A stretch of DNA of 14,273 bases from CAZULF01 sp964621215 (GTDB lineage Bacteria > Pseudomonadota > Gammaproteobacteria > UBA1113): NCBI GenBank assembly GCA_964621215.1, contig CAZULF010000056.1, positions 1-14,273 of the forward strand, written 5' to 3'. How positions within the stretch are numbered: the first letter of the stretch is position 1; each line of letters opens with the position of its first letter. The translations under genes and the position numbers were made by a program. This document shows positions 6,879 to 12,342 of this stretch, piece by piece. The notes under the pieces are model-generated. The model was not told the origin of the DNA, made no database searches, and was given only the letters and a program-made list of their open reading frames with translations.

Positions 6879-7614
6879 AATTGCAATTATTGGTGGTTCT
6901 GTACTGCCTAAATTGTATGATTTTACCGTCGATCGTATCGAACTACCCGATACTCCGTTCGGTGTTCCAACATCGCCTCTACAGCATGGTAGTTTTGACG
7001 ATCACAAAATTGTTTATTTAAATCGTCATGGCATTGAACGCCGTACTCCGCCTCACAAAATTAATTACCGTGCGAATATGTGGGCTTTACGCGAGGCCGG
7101 GGTTGATGTGGTGATTGGGTTAAGCGTTGTAGGCGGTATCCGATCTGATATGATCCCAGGCCATATCGTTTTCCCCAATCAATTGATTGATTACACCTAC
7201 GGCCGACCTTTTACTTGTTTCGAAGATGATTTCGACTATACCAAGCATTTAGACTTCACCCATCCTTATTGCCCAGAATTACATCGTATTTTAATTGAAG
7301 CCGCACAAGAATTAGCCTTAGATTTTACTGATGATGCTACTTACGGTGTTACTCAAGGTCCACGCTTTGAAACTATTGCTGAAATTAACCGTATGGAACG
7401 TGATGGTTGCGATATAGTCGGCATGACCGCCATGCCGGAAGCTCTCTTAGCCCGTGAATTAGACATGCGCTACGCTAGCATCGCTTTAGTGGCGGCCAAA
7501 GCCGCCGGCCGCACCGACGGCTTAAGCGTTAGCCTCACTGAAATTAAAACTGTTATTGATGACAGTCTCAAACAAATGCATCAATTGCTGCTAAATGTCG
7601 TAGCGCGGTTATAG
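6871..7614 (+). CDS. mtiP: S-methyl-5'-thioinosine phosphorylase (MTAP/PNP family)
   Basis: 247-residue purine nucleoside phosphorylase relative. Seen: IGGS (7-10) and the phosphate-binding RHG (52-54), PPHKINYRANMWAL (60-73), VVGGI (86-90), TQGPRFETIAEI (161-172) and GMTAMPEALLARE (184-196), all as in Pseudomonas aeruginosa PA3004. That enzyme cleaves methylthioinosine to hypoxanthine and methylthioribose-1-phosphate. The usual eukaryotic MTAP alternative is less likely, because the stretch where human MTAP has TDYDCW reads VAAKAAGRTDG here. The order nagZ-hpt-mtiP matches a known gammaproteobacterial arrangement. The start overlaps the end of hpt by 8 bases. The downstream gene converges with a 3-bp gap. 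Confidence 0.9.
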   Translation: MSKIAIIGGSVLPKLYDFTVDRIELPDTPFGVPTSPLQHGSFDDHKIVYLNRHGIERRTPPHKINYRANMWALREAGVDVVIGLSVVGGIRSDMIPGHIVFPNQLIDYTYGRPFTCFEDDFDYTKHLDFTHPYCPELHRILIEAAQELALDFTDDATYGVTQGPRFETIAEINRMERDGCDIVGMTAMPEALLARELDMRYASIALVAAKAAGRTDGLSVSLTEIKTVIDDSLKQMHQLLLNVVARL

Positions 7615-7617
7615 GGC

Positions 7618-8460
7618 CTAGTTTAGTGCTTTAACCGTTATAGTCGCTTTTTTCAATACAAGCTGGGTGCTATCGAGGTCTGTTAATTTAGTATTTTCAT
7701 CTTCAATAGGTTTTTTGCCTGCAAAGAAACGAGCTCCGTCACAATTATTTATATCCGAATACATTTCTCTTAAGGTTGCAATAGTAGCTTCGTTCGAAAT
7801 ATTTCTAAAAGGAAAAATAAATCCTGTTGGGTATCGCTCCTCCTGTGTCATATCCTTTATTGAAATGCTTATTCGATTCTCAATTCTTTTAGCTCTTACT
7901 GCCGCTAAACGAGAGTGGCGAGAAACGGGAGTGGCAGACGATGAGCTTGAGGATATCGCTGGAGCAGGTGATGAGGAGGTTTGAGATAACGATATCGACA
8001 GTAATTGTTGAGAAGCTAAAGCGATAGGTTTTGGTACTGCAGGCAACGCGCCTTTAGCTTTCGGAAGCGCTATGTAGGGTTGATCCTCCTTAAACGTCGT
8101 CCAGAGTCCATTTAATTCTTCAAGTTTATGTTTATTCTCTTCGAAAATCCCTGTTAGCAAGGGATAATCTTGCAAAAGAGTTTGGAGACGTTCTTTTATT
8201 GAGGGACCTGCTTTTGTAGGACATAATTTTTTTTCAATATGTGAAATCAGCGTCTTATACTCATCAAGGTCATGCTGTAGCATTTCTGTAATTTCAGAGA
8301 GTATAACTTGAGGAAAATGAAGGCGGACATCTTCCCGGCGTCTCCATTGTTTGTATAGAATAGGATATAAATAAGGGGCAGCAAGAATAGCGCTATTGTT
8401 TTCAATGATTTCAATCGTGCTTTGCCGAGGGAACGTATTCGAGTTATTAGTATTATGCAT
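7618..8460 (-). CDS. Candidate effector with C-terminal ubiquitin-like domain
   Basis: 280-residue protein with no named family that I recognise. Residues 1-125 are mostly helical and charged. Residues 130-190 form a Pro/Ser-rich linker including SSSPAPAISSSSSS. Residues 196-280 look ubiquitin-like: ARFFAGKKPIEDENTKLTD (about 243-261) aligns with RLIFAGKQLEDGRTLSDY of ubiquitin, preceded by ISISIKDMTQ where ubiquitin has MQIFVKTLTG, and by a short helix (ATIATLREMY). The C-terminus is VKALN, without the diglycine needed for conjugation. No signal peptide or membrane helix. I prefer the ATG at 8460 over the GTG at 8472, because the GGAG ribosome site lies 6 bases before the ATG and inside the longer reading. 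A good promoter lies upstream. The domain call is by eye and unconfirmed. Confidence 0.75.
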   Translation of the reverse strand: MHNTNNSNTFPRQSTIEIIENNSAILAAPYLYPILYKQWRRREDVRLHFPQVILSEITEMLQHDLDEYKTLISHIEKKLCPTKAGPSIKERLQTLLQDYPLLTGIFEENKHKLEELNGLWTTFKEDQPYIALPKAKGALPAVPKPIALASQQLLSISLSQTSSSPAPAISSSSSSATPVSRHSRLAAVRAKRIENRISISIKDMTQEERYPTGFIFPFRNISNEATIATLREMYSDINNCDGARFFAGKKPIEDENTKLTDLDSTQLVLKKATITVKALN

Positions 8461-8516
8461 GGGTTGCTCCACTGTTTTTATTAAGAAGATAGTTCAGTTT
8501 TCATATTTTCCGCACA

Positions 8517-8545
8517 ATTGTACAAAAAATACCACAAAAATGCAA
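8517..8545 (-). promoter_or_regulatory. Sigma-70 promoter of the ubiquitin-like effector gene
   Basis: On the minus strand TTGCAT (8540-8545) and TACAAT (8517-8522) are spaced by exactly 17 bases, each one or two mismatches from consensus. Transcription would start near 8510, leaving a leader of about 50 bases before the ATG at 8460. Confidence 0.65.
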
Positions 8546-8628
8546 GGGGTCATCGATAGCCAGCTGTGTAGTTTGGATGGAGCATGGCCTGACCCACAAG
8601 TATCGGTTCCTCACATCTCACCCCGTCG

Positions 8629-8649
8629 CCCCGTGGCTTGTCCACGGGG
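8629..8649 (-). repeat. Hairpin repeat module, inverted copy
   Basis: Read on the minus strand, CCCCGTGG, loop ACAAG and CCACGGGG form a perfect 8-bp stem, followed by CGACG. This is the same module as at 12185-12205 but in the opposite orientation, with two base pairs changed on both sides of the stem. Confidence 0.8.
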
Positions 8650-8675
8650 TCCAGAAGGTTGTCGAGATCTCTGGA

Positions 8676-8696
8676 TCCCGCGAATAAATCGCGGGA
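8676..8696 (+). repeat. Hairpin repeat module, direct copy
   Basis: TCCCGCGA, loop ATAAA and TCGCGGGA form a perfect 8-bp stem, preceded by CTGGA and followed by CGACGAGA, as in the modules at 12185 and 14151. The closing pair of the loop is A-T instead of G-C, with both sides changed. Confidence 0.8.
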
Positions 8697-8802
8697 CGAC
8701 GAGAGTTTTAAAAATTATTCCATGAAAAAAACCACTGAAAAACACGACTTTTTTAAAATAAAACTGGGTTTAATGCAAAAAAACCCTAAAAATATCGGGT
8801 TT

Positions 8803-8822
8803 TCTAATATTCCCTTAAGCTT
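8803..8822 (+). promoter_or_regulatory. PmrA-box-like direct repeat upstream of the kinase gene
   Basis: TCTAATATT, CC, CTTAAGCTT: two 9-base half-sites 11 bases apart. Each matches 7 of 9 bases of the half-site reported for PmrA of Legionella and Coxiella (cTTAATATT-N2-cTTAATATT), which controls many Dot/Icm effector genes. The spacing is exactly right. It ends 88 bases before the kinase start, and a GACAAT lies at 8830-8835. In AT-rich DNA a chance match of this quality is possible. Confidence 0.35.
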
Positions 8823-8910
8823 CATGTGAGACAATACACAAAAAACAGCCTATGTTTAAATATTTTTCAATCTAACTATAGCAAAAGCTCACAGAGCAAG
8901 CAGGTAAAAC

Positions 8911-10950
8911 ATGACAATTCAATATCTAGACTTAACAAAGTTATCTAATTGCAATTCAATGACTAAAGAGGAAGCAAAGCTCCGCTTTATTCTCAAGGTG
9001 TTATTAACTTCGGAGAATGTAAAGAAATATCAAGTGACTGACTTAGTCTCGTCACTTGATATCCAAGATGAAGAGTTTAATCAGCTATGCGAATTTTATA
9101 AATCAACGGTAGCAGAGTATGATGCGATTTCTAAAGCAATGTCTGAGTTAAGTTCAGAGACTGACTCGGCGAAAAAATTTGCAATAATTAAGGAACAAGC
9201 GGAAAAAATAAGTGAATTAGCCAGTCGTTTATTGGCTATGTATTCGCATGCGCTTGATGAGCTTGATGAAGAAGAAGCACCTTGCATATATGAAGTATGG
9301 GCAGACAAACAAACACTTCTCGAAGAAGACGTAGAGAATATTTCTGATATTTTAACAACGGTCGAAGATAATGAAGAAAGTATAAAAAAACATAAAGACC
9401 AAATGGGTATAACTCTTGATAATATAAAATCAGCGCTCAATGAAATAAGCCGTTTGATCCGATCGAATGAAGATGTCGATAAATATAATGAAATCGAAGA
9501 TTTACTTTCTAGCGGATATATCATGGAAATGATAGAGCAAGACTATTTGCAAAATCCAAAAGGGAAATACGAACGCAGTAAAGATGTTTCCTTAGATAAG
9601 AATAATAACAAATCGTTACTTAGCTTCGGGATAGATGAAGTCACAGATTCTATTAAAGAAGAATACAACAACTTATTTGATGAAGATTTTCCCGATATGC
9701 CTATTCGATTTCGATTGAGTAATTCACTAGTTTATGAACCAAAACCCAATGATCCTCGACGTCGCTTTGTAATCCAAGATACAAAATGTCTTGGTTTTGG
9801 TGCTGCAGGTAAGGTATATAAAGCTTTGGGTGAAATCATTGTGCCTGAGGATGATAGTAATTTATTTATTGAAATGCATGAGACAACGAAGTTGAAATTA
9901 AAAGTATCAATAACGAATCTTGAAAAGGCAGATGGTATTACAGAAAAGGAAAAGAAACTGATGGAAATCAATCAACGAGAATCTACTTTTACCAATGCGT
10001 CGATCAATGATTCAGAAGACTTAGCACGAAGGGGTGTTGTAAACCAAAGCTTTGTAGTAATAGAACATCCTGACTTTATACAGCCATGCGAAATTGTAGT
10101 TGATGAGCTGGCGGATAAAAATAGCATAAAAGTACGATATGTTTCGCAATTTTTTGAAGGTGAAGAACTATTCTTGCTATTAAATAATGATCATTTCAAG
10201 AAAATACCAACACTTGATCTGCTAGAAGGTCTATTAGACTTGGCTAACACATTAAAACAACGCTTCCATTATAATAAGCTCGATAATAATGAATGTATAA
10301 TTAATCATGATATTAAGTCAGAAAATGTGATTTATAATATGAGCACAGGTAAGTTTGTCTTTGTTGATGGAGCTTATGCGCAAATGAAAGGAGAAGGCCA
10401 TGAGAGGGGAACCCCGGGTTTGCTACCTCCGGAATGTTATAAAGAATCTTATCAAGCTGATCCGAGAACAGATGTATATGGTTTTGGTGCTTTAGTTATG
10501 GAGATTTTCTTTGACGGAAAAATGCCACATTTTGTATACAATGAAATATATCGTTCTTCGTATAAAGGGGTAAAATCAGAAAAAAGGCCTTATTTTGCTA
10601 AGGCTGATAGTTATGCAGAAGTTACCTACAAGGAGAACCCATCTACCGAAAACGATTATCTGCTTAATTTTATTTACAAAGCTTGTTGTAACAAGGAAGA
10701 ACGATTAGCCGATGCTAACGCGCTTGTGGTTGCGCTACAACAGCTGATTTCGGATATAGAAAACGTACATACAAAAATAGAAAGAGAGGTGGCTAGTTTG
10801 TCATCGAGTAGTTGCGGGTCTGTTAGTAGCGATGTAGCACCCTCGCGCGAGCATACCCCATCACCGGATAAAAAGTTCATGTTATTTGCAGCGAAACAAC
10901 AACTGGCTGGGGCGCAAGAACAGCTTCCTGGTCGACGTTTGTCAGCTTAA
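8911..10950 (+). CDS. Candidate effector with Ser/Thr kinase-like domain
   Basis: 679 residues. Residues 1-230 are charged and mostly helical, probably coiled coil. Residues 285-615 carry kinase motifs in order: Gly-rich loop GFGAAGKV (295-302), a possible beta-3 lysine in LKLKVSI (K331), hinge-like FFEGEELFLLL (414-424), catalytic loop NHDIKSEN (465-472) with D467, K469 and N472, metal-binding D486 in FVDGA, PPE (506-508), the helix-F aspartate in TDVYGFG (D521), and R598 in KEERLAD. HRD is changed to NHD and DFG to DGA, and about 80 residues separate the Gly loop from the hinge region beyond the normal spacing. Key acidic residues remain, so activity is possible but not certain. A Ser-rich tail (629-655) with HTPSPDKK ends the protein. 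No signal peptide or membrane helix. Eukaryote-like kinases of this style are known among Legionella effectors; secretion is inferred. Confidence 0.82.
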   Translation: MTIQYLDLTKLSNCNSMTKEEAKLRFILKVLLTSENVKKYQVTDLVSSLDIQDEEFNQLCEFYKSTVAEYDAISKAMSELSSETDSAKKFAIIKEQAEKISELASRLLAMYSHALDELDEEEAPCIYEVWADKQTLLEEDVENISDILTTVEDNEESIKKHKDQMGITLDNIKSALNEISRLIRSNEDVDKYNEIEDLLSSGYIMEMIEQDYLQNPKGKYERSKDVSLDKNNNKSLLSFGIDEVTDSIKEEYNNLFDEDFPDMPIRFRLSNSLVYEPKPNDPRRRFVIQDTKCLGFGAAGKVYKALGEIIVPEDDSNLFIEMHETTKLKLKVSITNLEKADGITEKEKKLMEINQRESTFTNASINDSEDLARRGVVNQSFVVIEHPDFIQPCEIVVDELADKNSIKVRYVSQFFEGEELFLLLNNDHFKKIPTLDLLEGLLDLANTLKQRFHYNKLDNNECIINHDIKSENVIYNMSTGKFVFVDGAYAQMKGEGHERGTPGLLPPECYKESYQADPRTDVYGFGALVMEIFFDGKMPHFVYNEIYRSSYKGVKSEKRPYFAKADSYAEVTYKENPSTENDYLLNFIYKACCNKEERLADANALVVALQQLISDIENVHTKIEREVASLSSSSCGSVSSDVAPSREHTPSPDKKFMLFAAKQQLAGAQEQLPGRRLSA

Positions 10951-10952
10951 AT

Positions 10953-10970
10953 ATCCTAGTGCATTAGGAT
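10953..10970. repeat. Imperfect copy of the palindrome core, just after the kinase stop
   Basis: ATCCTA and TAGGAT flank GTGCAT. The following TTATT extends the match, so 10953-10974 differs from 11002-11023 (the core of the large palindrome) at only two positions. It starts 3 bases after the kinase stop codon. Confidence 0.65.
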
Positions 10971-10991
10971 TATTTGATAAATAAGCTTGAT

Positions 10992-11029
10992 TTTCCCAAT
11001 AATCCTATTGCAATAGGATTATTGGGAAA
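10992..11029. repeat. 38-bp perfect palindrome between convergent genes
   Basis: TTTCCCAATAATCCTATTG is followed directly by its exact reverse complement, with the axis between 11010 and 11011. As RNA it would fold into a long hairpin from either strand. It lies between the kinase and trxB stop codons, so a two-way terminator is the simplest role. However, neither strand has the T-tract of a standard intrinsic terminator outside the stem. Confidence 0.8.
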
Positions 11030-11112
11030 TATAAACGATCTTTTGTCATACCAGCCTGCGCTCACTAGCATCCGGAGAAAGCGTATATGACACAGGGTAT
11101 GAATAGTTACAG

Positions 11113-12066
11113 TTACAACCCATCCAAATCCAAAAACTTTTCTGCATCCAGCGCCGCCATACAACCGGAGCCAGCGGAAGTAACAGCTTGACGGTAAACG
11201 TGATCGGCAACATCGCCAGCTGCGAATACTCCTGGGATATTAGTTGCGGTTGCATTACCATCCAGGCCACTTTTAACAATGATATAACCATCACGCATAG
11301 TGAGTTGATCGATAAAAATATCGGTATTGGGTTTGTGACCAATGGCAATAAATACACCGTGTAAATCGACATCCGTAGTTTTATCGGTTTTAACATGGCG
11401 CACTCGCATACCGGTAACACCGCTTTTATCACCTAATACTTCGTCTAATACACTATCCCACAAAATTTTCACGTTACCATTTTTTTCTTTTTCTAATAAT
11501 TTATCGATGAGAATTTTTTCTGCGCGGAATGCATCGCGACGATGCACAACAGTGACTTCAGCTGCGATATTAGAAAGATATAATGCTTCCTCCACTGCGG
11601 TGTTACCACCACCAACTACCGCTACTTTTTGACCGCGATAAAAGAATCCATCGCAGGTTGCGCAACCAGACACGCCTTTACCCTGAAATGCAGTTTCAGA
11701 AGGGAGACCCAAATATTTGGCAGAGGCACCCGTGGCAATAATTAAGGCGTCACACGTGTAGTGTCCGTTTTCACCTTCCAGTGTGAAGGGGCGTGTTTTT
11801 AAATTGCAGGCGGTAATATGATCAAAAATAATGTGAGTGTTAAAACGTTCTGCGTGTTTTTGCATACGCTCCATTAAAGCCGGACCTTGAAGACCTTCTA
11901 CATCACCTGGCCAGTTATCAACATCGGTAGTTGTCATTAATTGACCACCTTGTTGCATGCCAGTGATCAGCACAGGGTTTAAATTAGCACGCGCAGCATA
12001 AACTGCGGCGCTGTAGCCGGCAGGACCTGAACCTAAAATTATTAAACGGTGATGTTGTGTTGTCAT
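11113..12066 (-). CDS. trxB: Thioredoxin reductase (NADPH)
   Basis: 317-residue flavoenzyme that reduces thioredoxin with NADPH. Seen: FAD-binding GSGPAG (12-17), the redox-active pair C135-A-T-C138 at the same position as in E. coli, the NADPH motifs GGGNTA (152-157) and HRRDAFRA (175-182) that select NADPH over NADH, and the C-terminal FAD motif GVFAAGDVADHVYRQAVTSAGSG. Length is normal. GGAG lies 8 bases before the ATG, and a good promoter is at 12095-12123. It is a housekeeping gene placed between two putative effector genes; the intergenic repeat element begins 3 bases upstream of its -35 hexamer. Confidence 0.98.
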   Translation of the reverse strand: MTTQHHRLIILGSGPAGYSAAVYAARANLNPVLITGMQQGGQLMTTTDVDNWPGDVEGLQGPALMERMQKHAERFNTHIIFDHITACNLKTRPFTLEGENGHYTCDALIIATGASAKYLGLPSETAFQGKGVSGCATCDGFFYRGQKVAVVGGGNTAVEEALYLSNIAAEVTVVHRRDAFRAEKILIDKLLEKEKNGNVKILWDSVLDEVLGDKSGVTGMRVRHVKTDKTTDVDLHGVFIAIGHKPNTDIFIDQLTMRDGYIIVKSGLDGNATATNIPGVFAAGDVADHVYRQAVTSAGSGCMAALDAEKFLDLDGL

Positions 12067-12094
12067 TTAAAGCGCTCCATCAAAAATTTGAGTT

Positions 12095-12123
12095 ATTTTA
12101 CACATATAACAAAAGAATGTCAT
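12095..12123 (-). promoter_or_regulatory. Sigma-70 promoter of trxB
   Basis: On the minus strand ATGACA (12118-12123) and TAAAAT (12095-12100) are each one mismatch from consensus and are spaced by 17 bases, with TGTG just before the -10. Transcription would start near 12088, giving a leader of about 20 bases. Confidence 0.65.
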
Positions 12124-12125
12124 TG

Positions 12126-12339
12126 ATAGTTCTTGTAGCCTGGATGCAGCGCAGCGGAATCCGGGGATCACGATATGTTTTGGATCCCGCGGACAAGCCG
12201 CGGGACGACGAGACTGTGAGATCGCGGGACGACGGTCTGACTTTGAGCCCGCGTAGCCTGGATGCAGCGCAGCGGATTCCGGGTTTCCTACCCAAGAATC
12301 CCGGATTCCGCTGCGCTGCATCCAGGCTACAAGGACTAT
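12126..12339. repeat. 214-bp composite element with about 41-bp terminal inverted repeats
   Basis: The left end (12126-12166) and the reverse complement of the right end (12299-12339) match almost base for base; both read ATAGT, one variable base, CTTGTAGCCTGG, and continue through the 32-bp module. Inside are one full 118-bp repeat unit (12135-12252, with hairpin TCCCGCGG-ACAAG-CCGCGGGA at 12185-12205) and a second 32-bp module at 12253. That second module forms a 31-bp stem (one mismatch) with the inverted copy at 12300-12330 around a 16-base loop. It encodes nothing convincing. It has the form of a MITE-like or REP-derived element; no target duplication is visible. Confidence 0.8.
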
Positions 12340-12342
12340 TTT

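Larger units (their letters stand above)
8546..8910. other. Intergenic region between divergent effector genes
   Basis: No coding region is supported here. The left half (8605-8706) holds two hairpin repeat modules in opposite orientation. The right half is AT-rich and should carry the kinase promoter: a PmrA-box-like sequence at 8803-8822 and a weak TTTAAA-16 bp-TATAGC pair at 8855-8882. Reading frames that cross the GC-rich repeats are artefacts of the repeat. Confidence 0.7.

Noticed and set aside
8461..8472. GTG start for the ubiquitin-like protein
   Set aside because: The GTG overlaps the GGAG ribosome site that serves the ATG at 8460, so the later start is more likely.
8766..8786. GGGTTT...AAACCC hairpin as a terminator
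   Set aside because: Only 6 bp with an A-rich loop and no T-tract; it lies upstream of a gene start, not after a stop.
8396..8829. Plus-strand reading frames between the two divergent effector genes
   Set aside because: They cross the hairpin repeats and have no ribosome sites; the peptides (RRPVACPRGPEG) are repeat translations.
9096..9524. 142-residue minus-strand reading frame inside the kinase gene
   Set aside because: Ser-rich shadow of the acidic helical N-terminus on the other strand; no ribosome site or family resemblance.
11041..11080. Possible further copy of the hairpin after the palindrome (GTCATACCAGCCTGCGCT)
   Set aside because: The similarity to the repeat near 3186 is short and the complementary arm is broken; too weak to list.
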